A stretch of DNA of 64,000 bases from Gemmatimonadaceae bacterium (GTDB taxonomy: Bacteria; Gemmatimonadota; Gemmatimonadetes; Gemmatimonadales; Gemmatimonadaceae), in NCBI GenBank assembly GCA_036496605.1, contig DASXKV010000033.1, positions 62,001-126,000 of the forward strand, written 5' to 3'. Each line of letters starts with the position of its first letter. The stretch's first letter is position 1. Of the stretch, positions 8,990 to 18,333 are shown piece after piece. A program made the position numbers and the translations under genes. The notes beneath the pieces were generated by a model that was not told the DNA's origin, did no database searches, and worked only from the letters and a program-made list of their open reading frames with translations.

Positions 8990-11900
8990 CTACGCCGGCG
9001 CGGACTCCGGCGCCGCGGCAGGAGCGGCGGCGCGTGCCCGTCTTCGCGAGAATCGTTGCTGCAGCTCATCCAGGTACGTGTAGAAGACCGGCGTCACGTA
9101 CAGCGTCACGAGCTGCGAGAACGCGAGGCCGCCGACGACCGCCACGCCTAACGGGCGACGCGTCGATGCGCCGGCACCCCAACCCACGGCGATCGGAATC
9201 GCACCCATCAGCGCCGCCATCGTCGTCATCATGATCGGCCGGAAACGCACGCTCGCGGCTTCGAGAATCGCGTCCGCCGGCGACCGATTCCCCGCGCGCT
9301 GCGCCTCGATCGCGAAGTCGATCATCATGATCGCGTTCTTCTCGACTATACCGATCAACATGATGATCCCGACGAAACCATAGATGTCCAGATCCAGGCC
9401 ACAGATGATCAAGGTGACGAGCGCGCCGAAGGCAGCGAACGGCAGACCCGACAAAATGGTCACTGGATGAATGAAGCTCTCGTACAGCACGCCAAGAATC
9501 ACATAGATCACGAATACCGCAAGGATCATCAGCATGATGAGGCCCTGCTGTGTCGTCACGAATGCTTCGGCGAGTCCGGAGAATCCGGCGGCAACGGTTG
9601 CGGGCAGCGCCTGCGACGCTTCGCGCGTCACGGTCTGGAGGCCGGTACCTAACGAGACACCGTTTGCCAGATTGAACGAGATCGTCACCGAGGGCAGCTG
9701 GCCGGAGTGGTTCACGGTCACGGGCCCAACGCTGTTCACGAACTTGGCGACGGTGCTGAGCGGGACGAGCGGGCCACGGCTCGAACGCACCCAGAGCTTC
9801 CCCAACGACGGAATGTCGCTCTGGAACTGTGGCAAGAGCTCCATCACCACCCAGTATTCGTTCGTCGAAGTGTAGATCGTCGACACCTGCCGTTGGCCGA
9901 AGGCGTCGTACAGCGTGTTCTCGATCTCCATCGCCGACACCCCGAGCTGGCCGGCCGTCTCACGATCGATGTCGACGGTAACCTGCGGATTCTCGATCAG
10001 GAGGTCGCTCGTGACATCGGTGAGCGCCGGCTGCTGGCGGAGTCGCGACTCCAGCTCGCGCGCCGCCGTATTGAGGGTGTTGATGTCGCCACTCTGCAGC
10101 GTGTACTGGTAGAGACTCTTCGACGCCAAGCCGCCGATCGAGATCGCCGGCGGATTCTGGATGAACACGGAAATGTCGGGCACGCTCTGGACGAGCTTCG
10201 TGAGGTCGCGTGCGATCTCGTCGGCGCTGCGATTGCGCTGGTCGATCGGCTTGAGATCGATCGTGAGCTGCCCCTGATTCGCCGCCGCCGTCGTGCCGAC
10301 CGACGAGGTCACCGAATGCACGTCGGGGTCGCGCGCGATCACCGTCGCCACGTCGCGCTGATGGTCGACAAGTGCGTCATACGAGACGCCTTCCGCGGCC
10401 TCCGTCGTCGCGAGCAACTGCCCCGTGTCGTCCGTCGGAAAGAGCCCTTTTGGCATCGACAAGAAGAGCCAGCCGGTCGCGACGAGAATGATCAGCGAGA
10501 AGACGAGTGTCGCCGGCCGGCGCGCCATCACCCAGGCGAGGCTCCGCTCGTATACGCCTAACGTGCGGTCGTAGAATCGCTCGGTGGCCGCATACATCCG
10601 ACCATGCGTGCGCTCGTGCTCCGAGCGCAGGAACCGGCTCGACAACATCGGTGTCAACGTCAGCGAAACGAAGCCGGACACGAGGATCGCGACGCCGATC
10701 GTCACCGCAAACTCATGAAACAGCTTGCCGATGATGCCGCCCATGAACAGGAACGGGATGAAGACGGCTGCCAACGACAACGTCATCGACAGAATCGTGA
10801 AGCCGACCTCGGCCGCTCCATCGATCGCCGCCTGCATCCTTGCCTTTCCCATCTCGAGATGCCTAACGATGTTCTCGAGCATGACGATCGCGTCATCGAC
10901 CACGAAGCCGACGGCGAGCGTCAGAGCCATGAGCGAGAGGTTGTCGAGACTGTAGTTCAGCAGATACATCACCGAGAAGGTCCCGATGATCGACATCGGC
11001 AGTGCGAGGCTGGGGATCACCGTCGCCGAGATGTTCCGGAGGAACAGGAAGATGACGAGGACGACGAGCAGCAACGTCAGCTCGAGCGTGAACGTGACGT
11101 CTTTCACGGAGGCTTCGATCGTGGCCGACCGATCGTAGAGCGTCGAGACTTTGACTGACGGCGGGATCTCGGTTTGCAGTTTCGTGAGAGCTGCCTTCAC
11201 GCGATTGGCGACATCGACGGTGTTGGTTCCAGGCTGTCGCTGAATCGCCAACACGATCGACCGCGCGCCATCGTACCAGCTCGCCGTCTTGTTGTTCTGC
11301 ACGTCGTCGGTGATCCGTCCCAGCTCGCTCAGGTGCACAGGTGCGCCATTGCGATACGCGACGATCATGTCTTTGAACGCGAGGGCGTTGTCGAGCTGGC
11401 CCGTCGCCTGAATCGTGAGTGCCGTCTTGGGTCCCCAGAGCACGCCCGTCGGCATGTTGACGTTCTGGTTCGTCACGGCCGTGGCGACGTCCTCGAGCGC
11501 AATGCCGCGCGTCGCGAGCTGTGACGGATCCAGCTGGATCCGAACCGCGTACTTCTGCGCGCCATAGACGAGCACCTGCGCCACGCCGCCAACCATCGAG
11601 AGCCGCTGCGCGAGTGTCGTCTCACCGAACTCGTCGAGCGTGGATAACGGCACCTCGTTCGACGTCAGCGCCAAAGTAAGAATTGGCGCATCTGCGGGAT
11701 TAGTCTTTTGATAAGAAGGCGGGATGATGCCCTGCGGCAATTGTCTGATAGTCTGCGCGATTGCCGCCTGCACGTCCTGCGCAGCCGCGTCGATGTTCCG
11801 ATCGAGAGCGAACTGAATGACGATTTGCGATTGTCCGAGGCTCGACGTCGACGTCATGTTGTCGATGCCGGCGATCGTCGAGAATTCCTTCTCGAGCGGC

Positions 11901-12094
11901 GTCGCGACCGTGGCCGCCATCGTCTGCGGGCTCGTCCCCGGAAGCGTGGCGCTCACCGTGATCGTGGGGAAGTCCACGTTCGGCAGATCGCTCACCGCCA
12001 GCTGCCGGTAGGCAACGATGCCGAAGACCAGAATCGCGATCATGACGAGCGTCGTCATGACCGGGCGTTTAATGAAGACAGTCGTGAGATTCAT
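8990..12094 (-). CDS. RND efflux permease, second of a tandem MdtB/MdtC-like pair
   Basis: A 1034-residue inner-membrane permease of the HAE1 RND family, full length. It begins FIKRPVMTTLVMIAILVFGI (first membrane segment) and carries the typical LVVLVIFLFLRNISATVIPSLALPM and GFVVDDAIVMLENIVRHLE segment, where the paired Asp residues of TM4 relay protons, and in the C-terminal half GIVEKNAIMMIDFA and ASVRFRPIMMTTMAAL. It should export hydrophobic compounds by proton antiport with a periplasmic adaptor and an outer-membrane channel. It lies 150 bases downstream of a homologous permease and adaptor; this arrangement resembles MdtABC, where two different permeases form one trimer. No TolC-like gene is nearby. 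The ATG at 12094 has only a weak ribosome binding site. Confidence 0.93.
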   Translation of the reverse strand: MNLTTVFIKRPVMTTLVMIAILVFGIVAYRQLAVSDLPNVDFPTITVSATLPGTSPQTMAATVATPLEKEFSTIAGIDNMTSTSSLGQSQIVIQFALDRNIDAAAQDVQAAIAQTIRQLPQGIIPPSYQKTNPADAPILTLALTSNEVPLSTLDEFGETTLAQRLSMVGGVAQVLVYGAQKYAVRIQLDPSQLATRGIALEDVATAVTNQNVNMPTGVLWGPKTALTIQATGQLDNALAFKDMIVAYRNGAPVHLSELGRITDDVQNNKTASWYDGARSIVLAIQRQPGTNTVDVANRVKAALTKLQTEIPPSVKVSTLYDRSATIEASVKDVTFTLELTLLLVVLVIFLFLRNISATVIPSLALPMSIIGTFSVMYLLNYSLDNLSLMALTLAVGFVVDDAIVMLENIVRHLEMGKARMQAAIDGAAEVGFTILSMTLSLAAVFIPFLFMGGIIGKLFHEFAVTIGVAILVSGFVSLTLTPMLSSRFLRSEHERTHGRMYAATERFYDRTLGVYERSLAWVMARRPATLVFSLIILVATGWLFLSMPKGLFPTDDTGQLLATTEAAEGVSYDALVDHQRDVATVIARDPDVHSVTSSVGTTAAANQGQLTIDLKPIDQRNRSADEIARDLTKLVQSVPDISVFIQNPPAISIGGLASKSLYQYTLQSGDINTLNTAARELESRLRQQPALTDVTSDLLIENPQVTVDIDRETAGQLGVSAMEIENTLYDAFGQRQVSTIYTSTNEYWVVMELLPQFQSDIPSLGKLWVRSSRGPLVPLSTVAKFVNSVGPVTVNHSGQLPSVTISFNLANGVSLGTGLQTVTREASQALPATVAAGFSGLAEAFVTTQQGLIMLMILAVFVIYVILGVLYESFIHPVTILSGLPFAAFGALVTLIICGLDLDIYGFVGIIMLIGIVEKNAIMMIDFAIEAQRAGNRSPADAILEAASVRFRPIMMTTMAALMGAIPIAVGWGAGASTRRPLGVAVVGGLAFSQLVTLYVTPVFYTYLDELQQRFSRRRARAAAPAAAPESAPA

Positions 12095-12105
12095 ATCACC
12101 GAAAC

Positions 12106-12235
12106 TGTCATCCTGAGCGAACCGAGAGCCCTCCTGTCACCCTGAAGGAGCGTCAGCGACGAAGGTTCTAGTTTCCTTTACCCGGAGCCGGCTCCTATCA
12201 CGAGACAGAGATCCTTCGCTCCGCTCAGGATGACA
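12106..12235. repeat. Inverted repeat with CATCCTGAGCGAA-type arms
   Basis: The left arm reads TGTCATCCTGAGCGAACCGA from 12106; the right arm, ending at 12235, is its near-complement TCGCTCCGCTCAGGATGACA. The spacer also holds a related GTCACCCTGAAGGAGC copy. The element fills the 150-base gap between the two RND permease genes. A single arm of the same family occurs at 17833-17851. Arms of this kind (CATCCTGAGCGAAGCGAAG) are recalled as dispersed intergenic repeats in several soil bacterial genomes; function unknown. As RNA it could fold into a stem within the RND operon and affect relative expression of the two permeases (inference). Confidence 0.75.
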
Positions 12236-12244
12236 TAGTTAAAG

Positions 12245-15200
12245 TCAATCCGCACCAACCGGCGCGAGCTCGCCCGTCGCGGCGCGCCGGCGCAGGGTTT
12301 TACCAGCCCACGCCTGCAGTTCGTCGAGATAGGTGTAGAACACCGGCGTCACGTACAGTGTCACGATCTGCGAGAACGCCAATCCACCAACAACCGCGAT
12401 GCCTAACGGCCGCCGCGACGCCGCGCTCGCGCCGACGCCGATCGCGATCGGCAGCGTACCCGCGATCGCCGAGACTGTCGTCATCATGATCGGCCGGAAC
12501 CGCACGCTCGCCGCCTCGACGATCGCCTTGGCCGGCGACACTCGCTCCGCGCGCTCTCGCGCAATCGCGAAATCGATCATCATGATCGCGTTCTTCTTCA
12601 CGATCCCGATCAGCATCACGATCCCGACGTACCCGTACACACCGAGCTCGAGGTGCGCGACCCACAGGGCGAACAACGCGCCGAAGGCCGCGAAGGGTAG
12701 ACCTGTAAGGATGGTTATCGGATGAATAAAGCTCTCGTACAGGATCCCGAGGATGATGTAGATCACGAACACCGTGATCAGGAGCAGCAGCCCCAGTCCT
12801 TTCTGTGACGCCTCGAACGCCTGCGCCTGGCCAGAGAAGCCCGTCGTGATCGTCGCCGGCAGATTCTGCCGCGCGAGGCGGTTCACGCCATCGACCGCCG
12901 CGCCGAGCGACACGTTAGGCGCCAGATTGAACGAGAGCGTCACCGACGCCATCTGCCCCGAATGGGCAACGCTCAAGGGTCCCGTCGTGTGCTCGAAGTA
13001 GGCCACGTCCGTGAGCGGTACCTGCTTGCCCCCGGCCGCCGGGACAAAGAACTGTTCCAGCGAGTGCGCGTCGAGCTGCGCGCTCGGCACCGTCTCCATC
13101 ACGACCCAGTATTCGTTCGTCGGTGTATAGATCGTCGAGATCTGCTGCTGGTTGAAGGCGTTCGCCAGTGCCTGTTCGATCGCCTGCGGCGTTACACCTA
13201 ACGACAGCGCCCGCGCCCGATCGATGTGCACCTTCAACAGCGGACTCCGGTTGAGGAGGTCCGATGTCACTCCGGTCAGCATCGGCTCGCGCTCGAGTAG
13301 CGTCATGAACCGCGACGCTTGCCGATACAGCTCGTCGATGTCCGGACCCCGCAAGGTGAACTGATACTGACTCTTCGCGGACCGACCGCCGATGCGGATC
13401 GCCGGGGGATTCTGCACATAAAACGCCAGTCCGGGAATGCCGGACATGCGCCGCATCAACTCGTTCACCATCATGTCCGCGCTCGGCCGCTGACCCTCGG
13501 GCTTCAATGTCAGGTTGAACTGTGCCTGATTACTGGAGCCCATCCCGCCACCGACGTTCACGGTGAACGACGCGATGTCGGTGTCGCGGTCGAGCCGCCG
13601 CATCGCGATCTGCACGAGGCGAAGCATCTCCGGATAGGAAGTCCCCTGTGACGCCTCTGCTGTCGCGTTCAGCTGGCCCGTGTCATCCGGTGGGAAAAGG
13701 CCTTTCGGGATCACGACCCACAACACGACCGTGAACACCAGGACTGCCGCGGAAAACACAAGCGCCACCGGCCGGTGCGTCATGATCCAACTGAGACTTC
13801 GCTCATACGCGCCCAGCGAGGCGTCGAACAACCGTTCGGTCGCGAGAAAGAGACGTCCGTGCTGCTGTGCGCCGTGCGGTTTGAGCAACCGACTGCACAG
13901 CATCGGCGTGAGCGTGAGTGATACCAAGCCCGAGACGAGGATCGCGACGGCGATCGTGATCGCAAATTCCTTGAACAGTTGGCCGATGATGCCGCCCATG
14001 AACATGAGCGGGATGAAGACCGCCGCGAGCGACAGCGTCATCGAGAGAATCGTGAACCCAACCTCCTGCGCTCCCTCGAGAGCAGCCTCCATCGGCTGAC
14101 GTCCCATCTCGACGTGCCGCACGATGTTCTCCAGCATCACGATCGCATCGTCGACGACAAATCCCACAGCGAGCGTGAGCGCCATCAGCGACAGGTTGTC
14201 GATACTGAAACCCAAGACCTTCATCACCGAGAAGGTGCCGATGATCGACATCGGCAGCGTCAGCGTCGGGATGAGAGTTGCGACCACGTTGCGCAGGAAG
14301 AGGAAGATCACGAGTATGACGAGCGCCAGGGCGACGAGCAGCGATAGCTTCACATCGCTGACCGACTGCTCGATCGACACCGAGCGATCGTACTGCACGC
14401 GAAGCTTTAGCGTTGGTGGCAACCCCTTCTCGATCTCGGCCAGGGCCGCCTTAGCCGCAGTCGCCACCGCGACGGTATTCGTGCCCGGTTGGCGATCTAC
14501 CGCCAAGCCGATCGAGCGCTCGCCGCCAACCCAGCTCGCCGTCTTGTTGTTCTGAATGTCGTCCTGAACCGTCCCGAGGTCGCCAAGCCGCACCGCAGCG
14601 CCATTCTTGTACGTCACGATCAGACGCCGGAACTGATCAGCGTTGCTCATCTGACCAGTGGCCTGGACAGTCAGGGTCTTGTCCGGTCCATACAGCACTC
14701 CCGTCGGCAGCATCACATTGTTCTGTCGGATCGCGTTGGCGACCTGCGACACGCCTATTCCACGCGACGCGAGCTGCTGCGGGTCGAGTTGCACGCGCAC
14801 TGCGTACTTCGCCGAGCCCCAGACGCCGACCTGCGCCACCCCCTCGACCATCGACAGCCGTTGCGCGATCGTCGTCTCAGCATACTCGTCGAGCTGCGTC
14901 AGCGGCAGCACGTTCGACGTGAGCGCGAGAAAGAGAATCGGCGCCGATGACGGATTGTGCTTGTGTGCCGACGGCGGAAGCATGTTCGACGGCAGATACG
15001 GCATCGTCTTCGAGATCGCCGCGTTCACGTCCTGCGACGCGCTCTCGAGGTCGCGATCGAGCGAGAACTGCAACGTGATGTTCGTCGAGCCGAGGCTCGA
15101 GTTCGACGTGATCTCGTCGATTCCGGCGATCGCGGAGAACGCCTTCTCGAGCGGCGTCGCGACGGTAGCCGCCATCGTCTCCGGGCTCGCGCCCGGTGAG

Positions 15201-15349
15201 TTCGCGCCGACGCCGATCGTCGGATAATCCACCGTTGGCAGGTCGCTCACCGGCAGCTGCCGGTAGGAGACGATCCCGAACACCAGAATCCCGATCATGA
15301 GCAACGTCGTCATGACGGGTCGCTTGATGAAGAGATTCGTTAGGCTCAA
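12245..15349 (-). CDS. RND efflux permease, first of a tandem MdtB/MdtC-like pair
   Basis: A 1034-residue HAE1-type RND permease, homologous throughout to its downstream neighbour. It has the N-terminal FIKRPVMTTLLMIGILVFGI membrane segment, LVILVIFLFLRNVVATLIPTL, the TM4 segment GFVVDDAIVMLENIVRHVE with the proton-relay Asp pair, and GIVKKNAIMMIDFAIARERA near the C-terminus. It acts in the inner membrane with the adaptor encoded just upstream. The start codon is TTG, supported by an AGGA box (CGAGGACCCA before TTG) and by the conserved N-terminus. A CGTTAGGC word (15338-15345, top strand) lies within its first codons. It is the first permease after the adaptor, the usual MdtB place, but orthology to MdtB is not proven. 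Confidence 0.93.
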   Translation of the reverse strand: MSLTNLFIKRPVMTTLLMIGILVFGIVSYRQLPVSDLPTVDYPTIGVGANSPGASPETMAATVATPLEKAFSAIAGIDEITSNSSLGSTNITLQFSLDRDLESASQDVNAAISKTMPYLPSNMLPPSAHKHNPSSAPILFLALTSNVLPLTQLDEYAETTIAQRLSMVEGVAQVGVWGSAKYAVRVQLDPQQLASRGIGVSQVANAIRQNNVMLPTGVLYGPDKTLTVQATGQMSNADQFRRLIVTYKNGAAVRLGDLGTVQDDIQNNKTASWVGGERSIGLAVDRQPGTNTVAVATAAKAALAEIEKGLPPTLKLRVQYDRSVSIEQSVSDVKLSLLVALALVILVIFLFLRNVVATLIPTLTLPMSIIGTFSVMKVLGFSIDNLSLMALTLAVGFVVDDAIVMLENIVRHVEMGRQPMEAALEGAQEVGFTILSMTLSLAAVFIPLMFMGGIIGQLFKEFAITIAVAILVSGLVSLTLTPMLCSRLLKPHGAQQHGRLFLATERLFDASLGAYERSLSWIMTHRPVALVFSAAVLVFTVVLWVVIPKGLFPPDDTGQLNATAEASQGTSYPEMLRLVQIAMRRLDRDTDIASFTVNVGGGMGSSNQAQFNLTLKPEGQRPSADMMVNELMRRMSGIPGLAFYVQNPPAIRIGGRSAKSQYQFTLRGPDIDELYRQASRFMTLLEREPMLTGVTSDLLNRSPLLKVHIDRARALSLGVTPQAIEQALANAFNQQQISTIYTPTNEYWVVMETVPSAQLDAHSLEQFFVPAAGGKQVPLTDVAYFEHTTGPLSVAHSGQMASVTLSFNLAPNVSLGAAVDGVNRLARQNLPATITTGFSGQAQAFEASQKGLGLLLLITVFVIYIILGILYESFIHPITILTGLPFAAFGALFALWVAHLELGVYGYVGIVMLIGIVKKNAIMMIDFAIARERAERVSPAKAIVEAASVRFRPIMMTTVSAIAGTLPIAIGVGASAASRRPLGIAVVGGLAFSQIVTLYVTPVFYTYLDELQAWAGKTLRRRAATGELAPVGAD

Positions 15350-15361
15350 TGGGTCCTCGAA

Positions 15362-15449
15362 TTGGTGCTTGGTGCTGGTACCTGGTTGCTGGTTGTTGGT
15401 TGCCGATCGACTTCACCGACCACCAATCACCAACCACCAATCACCAACT
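15362..15449. repeat. Low-complexity TTGGTG/CACCAA inverted repeat
   Basis: The 100-base gap between the adaptor stop and the RND permease start consists of GGTGCTTGGTGCTGG and GGTTGCTGGTTGTTGGTTG units on the left, and CACCAATCACCAACC units on the right, which can pair with each other. Similar composition occurs at 38440-38545 and 40861-40964. No reading frame fits it. It sits inside an apparent operon, so it could form a weak internal hairpin. Confidence 0.7.
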
Positions 15450-16763
15450 TCATCCCTTCGCGCGCCGCCGGCCGCCGCGGCCGCCCACCTGTCCCGCCGC
15501 CGCGCCACCACCTGCCGAGTCGTTAGGCGAGCGAATGAGCACGCGGGCGCCCGGCGTCAGTCGCGACTGCCCGTCCGTCACGACGCGCGCGCCGTCGGTG
15601 AGTCCACTGGCGACGATCGCGATGCCGCCGGCCGTCCGCTCGATCGACACCGGCCGCTGCCTCGCCGTATCGCCGTCGACGACGTACACGTAGGTGCCGC
15701 GCTGACCCGTGACCACTGCCTGTGTCGGCACGACCAGCGCGTTCTGCTCGACGAACAGCCGTAGCGTCGTCGACGCAAATTGCCCCGCCCAGAGCGAGCC
15801 GTCGGTGTTCGCGAACGTCGCTTTGAGCGTCACCGTGCCAGTCGTCGTGTCGACGGCGTTGTCGATGAAGCTCAACGTACCCTGCGACGGTGCCGCCACA
15901 ATCGGCCCCACGCTCGGCGGCGGATCGTCGCTCGCCCCACCCTGCAGCTTCGTCCCCGATCCACCGGCCGGCGTGAGCTGCGCCGGCGCATCGACCGGCG
16001 TCCCAGTTGACGAGTCAGCCGAGTTCGAGTTCGCCGCACCGCCAGGAATCGCGGTCACCGGAAGACCGCCACGTGCGCCATATTGCAGAATCAACGGGAG
16101 CTGAGCCGCTGGGACCGCAAACCGGACCATGATCGGCCGCACCTGATTGATCGTGACCAGCGCCGTCGCGCCGTTGGCGTGCACCAGATTCCCGACACGC
16201 ACCAGGAGACTCCCCGTCTTGCCCGAGATCGGCGCCCGGACGGTGGCGTTCTCGAGGTTGAACCTGGCGTTCGCGACCGCCGCGCGGTCCGCACGCACCG
16301 TGGCATCGGACGCGGCTGACGTCGCCTCGAGCTGATCCCCCTCCTCCTTCGTGACGTAGCGTTGCTCGACCAACCGCGCGTACCGCGCGACCTCCTTCCT
16401 CGCGTTAGCCGCCGTGGCGCTATCGCGTGCCAAGGTCGCGAGTGCTTGTTCATACGCGTTCACGTACGGGCGCTCGTCGACCTGAAAAAGCGGCTGGCCG
16501 CGCGAAACCTCCTGCCCTTCGTTGAAAAAGACTTTAGTTATGATCCCATCGACCTGCGAAGCTACCGCTGCCGACTGAATCGGCGTCACGATGCCATTCG
16601 CGTCGAGGTTGTACGGGACGGGTGCGCGACGCGCCGAAGTGACGGCGACCGCAACCGCCGGTCGCTGAGGGCGATTCTGGGGCTTCGAGCAGGCCGACGC
16701 AGTGCATGCGGCCGCATATAGAATCGCGCGCGCGTCGCGCGCGTGAAAGCGCAAGTAAGTCAT
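15450..16763 (-). CDS. RND efflux periplasmic adaptor (membrane fusion protein, HlyD/MdtA family)
   Basis: A 437-residue adaptor. The N-terminus has a short hydrophobic signal ending in an ASAC-type box at Cys25, so it may be a lipoprotein. The first lipoyl half (VDGIITKVFFNEGQEVSRGQPLFQVD) is followed by a helical hairpin (about residues 105-165), the second lipoyl half (VRAPISGKTGSLLVRVGNLV) and a beta-barrel domain with TLSFIDNAVDTTTGTVTLKATF and VPTQAVVTGQRGTYVYVVDG, typical of MdtA/MexA. A Ser/Gly/Pro-rich insertion (about residues 240-290) is unusual. The protein should bridge the RND permeases encoded downstream to an outer-membrane factor encoded elsewhere. The low-complexity C-terminal tail (GGRGGRRRAKG) is basic. 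Confidence 0.93.
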   Translation of the reverse strand: MTYLRFHARDARAILYAAACTASACSKPQNRPQRPAVAVAVTSARRAPVPYNLDANGIVTPIQSAAVASQVDGIITKVFFNEGQEVSRGQPLFQVDERPYVNAYEQALATLARDSATAANARKEVARYARLVEQRYVTKEEGDQLEATSAASDATVRADRAAVANARFNLENATVRAPISGKTGSLLVRVGNLVHANGATALVTINQVRPIMVRFAVPAAQLPLILQYGARGGLPVTAIPGGAANSNSADSSTGTPVDAPAQLTPAGGSGTKLQGGASDDPPPSVGPIVAAPSQGTLSFIDNAVDTTTGTVTLKATFANTDGSLWAGQFASTTLRLFVEQNALVVPTQAVVTGQRGTYVYVVDGDTARQRPVSIERTAGGIAIVASGLTDGARVVTDGQSRLTPGARVLIRSPNDSAGGGAAAGQVGGRGGRRRAKG

Positions 16764-16930
16764 TGATTCACGAGAAGGTCACAAGTACCGGAAGTTCGTC
16801 CGGAGCGTGTGTGCGTATAACGCATTGCTCGCGGCCGCCGTTCGGAGCCCCGGACGTAAAGAATTCTTCACCCCTGTGTAGGATTACGAGCCGTCGACCC
16901 GAAGCGCTGGCGCCGTCGATGTGCGCGCTG

Positions 16931-17833
16931 TCACGGATCGTTCTTTTCGGAACGAATCCGCACAACGGTACCCCACGGGTCCGCTGCAAGCCAGTCGCCC
17001 CGATCACTTCGGACATTGCTTCGAGCGGCTGTTAGGCTCCGGGCCGCCGCGTCGGCGTCGGCCACACTCGGCACCAACACCTCCCATTCCAGCAACCGCG
17101 CATCCTCCGCCCCGGCCGGTGGCGCCCCAGCTGCCCACGTATTCGTACCGAGATGATGGTGATACCCACCAGCCGAAAGAAAGAGCGCGCCTGGATAATT
17201 CCACACTGTTTTGTCGAGTCCGAGTGCGCCATGATAAAACTCGGCTGCACTCTCCAGGTCGCCCACGTGGAGATGCACATGACCGATCACGGTACCGTGC
17301 GGCATGCCCTTCCACGCGGCGCCGTCCGCGCTCTCCGCTGCCGCGTGCAATACGCTCGCAACGTCGAGCGGAACCGTCGTCATCACCAGTTGCCCGTCGT
17401 GATTCTTCCACGCCGAGCGTGGCCGGTCAGCGTAGACCTCGATCCCGAGTCCGTCCGGATCGGTCAGATAGATGGCCTCGCTCACGAAATGATCGGACAT
17501 ACCGGCGTACGCGCCGAGTTCTTCCAGATGGGCGAGGAAGCGACCGAGCGACGGACGATCGGGGAGAAGGATCGCAAAGTGATACAGGCCGATGCGGCCT
17601 CTCCGCGGCACCGGCTTCGCCCCGCGTAATTCTTTGAGCTCGACGAGCGGCCGGTCGTCCCCGTGGGCACCGAGCACGACATGCCCATCGCTCTTCTCGA
17701 TCACCCGCAAGCCGAGAACGCGCTCGTAGTAGGCGAGCGAGCGCGCGAGATCGCTCACCTGGAGCCGCACCCGGCCGAGGTGCGTCTCGTTAGGCAAACG
17801 ATAACCTGGGGGATGGATGCCGTATTCGGCCAT
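16931..17833 (-). CDS. VOC-family protein, CatE-like catechol 2,3-dioxygenase
   Basis: A 300-residue two-module vicinal-oxygen-chelate protein. Module one starts HLGRVRLQVSDLARSLAYYERVLGL and ends LTDPDGLGIEVYADRP; module two has GHVHLHVGDLESAAEFYHGALG, GGYHHHLGTNTW and LLEWEVLVP. His in GHVHLHV, His in YHHHLG and Glu in LLEWEV fit the 2-His-1-carboxylate metal site. The best match is the Bacillus CatE/YfiE group, which cleaves catechols extradiol; a glyoxalase-type role cannot be excluded. The ATG is the last base of a dispersed GTCATCCTGAGCGAAGCGA repeat, so no conventional ribosome binding site is available. It is the last gene of a same-strand run with doxX and the aldehyde-oxidase genes. 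Confidence 0.87.
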   Translation of the reverse strand: MAEYGIHPPGYRLPNETHLGRVRLQVSDLARSLAYYERVLGLRVIEKSDGHVVLGAHGDDRPLVELKELRGAKPVPRRGRIGLYHFAILLPDRPSLGRFLAHLEELGAYAGMSDHFVSEAIYLTDPDGLGIEVYADRPRSAWKNHDGQLVMTTVPLDVASVLHAAAESADGAAWKGMPHGTVIGHVHLHVGDLESAAEFYHGALGLDKTVWNYPGALFLSAGGYHHHLGTNTWAAGAPPAGAEDARLLEWEVLVPSVADADAAARSLTAARSNVRSDRGDWLAADPWGTVVRIRSEKNDP

Positions 17834-17851
17834 TCGCTTCGCTCAGGATGA
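17833..17851. repeat. Single-arm copy of the CATCCTGAGCGAAGCGAA repeat abutting a start codon
   Basis: On the minus strand the bases read GTCATCCTGAGCGAAGCGA, immediately followed by TG so that the repeat's last A is the first base of the VOC gene ATG. It is the same family as the paired arms at 12106-12235. It occupies the position where a ribosome binding site is expected. Confidence 0.75.
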
Positions 17852-17859
17852 CCCGCTGG

Positions 17860-18285
17860 TCACACGCCGCGTCCCATGAACCGACTCTCCACCGCGTACT
17901 CGCCCGGTCCGCCGATCGCCAACGCGATGTTCGCAGTCAACAGCGTCAGTGCGTACTCGAAGCCGTTCGGCAGAAAGAAGCCATTCTTCCCGTGCACGAA
18001 CAGAATCGCACCGCACATGTCGATCGCGAGCAGAATCGCCGCGACGCGGGTGAAGATGCCGAGAATCAACGCGATCCCGCCGAGCAATTCGACGAACGTC
18101 ACCACCGGGCCCGCAATCATCGGGAGCGGAATACCCATCTGCGAGAAGAAGCCGGTGATGCCGCCGATTCCGAACACGAACAGCTTCTGCGATCCATGAA
18201 CCAGAAAGACGATGCCGACGATGAGGCGAATGAGAGTGAGCGCAAGAGCGATCCGTCGTGGTGCAACCGCGGTGGTGCCGTTCAT
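17860..18285 (-). CDS. DoxX-family membrane protein
   Basis: A 141-residue protein with four predicted membrane segments (about residues 13-33, 53-77, 80-98 and 108-125). LIRLIVGIVFLVHGSQKLF at the start, FVELLGGIALILGIFTRVAA in the middle and GKNGFFLPNGFEYALTLLTANIAL at the end are the DoxX/DUF417-like family pattern. Family members have been linked to thiosulfate:quinone oxidoreductase and redox homeostasis, but most have no known reaction. It begins 48 bases after the aldehyde-oxidase large subunit, with GAGG upstream of the ATG, so it is probably co-transcribed. Confidence 0.92.
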   Translation of the reverse strand: MNGTTAVAPRRIALALTLIRLIVGIVFLVHGSQKLFVFGIGGITGFFSQMGIPLPMIAGPVVTFVELLGGIALILGIFTRVAAILLAIDMCGAILFVHGKNGFFLPNGFEYALTLLTANIALAIGGPGEYAVESRFMGRGV

Positions 18286-18333
18286 GGCCGGTACCTCATG
18301 GAAGGGGGAGCCAGCACGTGACGTTCGAGGATA

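Noticed and set aside
12095-12244. Possible CRISPR-like repeats between the RND genes
   Set aside because: Only two inverted arms and no evenly spaced direct repeats with unique spacers; no cas genes.
16859-16868. AAGAATTCTT palindrome in the 167-base gap upstream of the RND adaptor gene
   Set aside because: A 10-bp palindrome is too short to support an operator, and no adjacent regulator gene exists.
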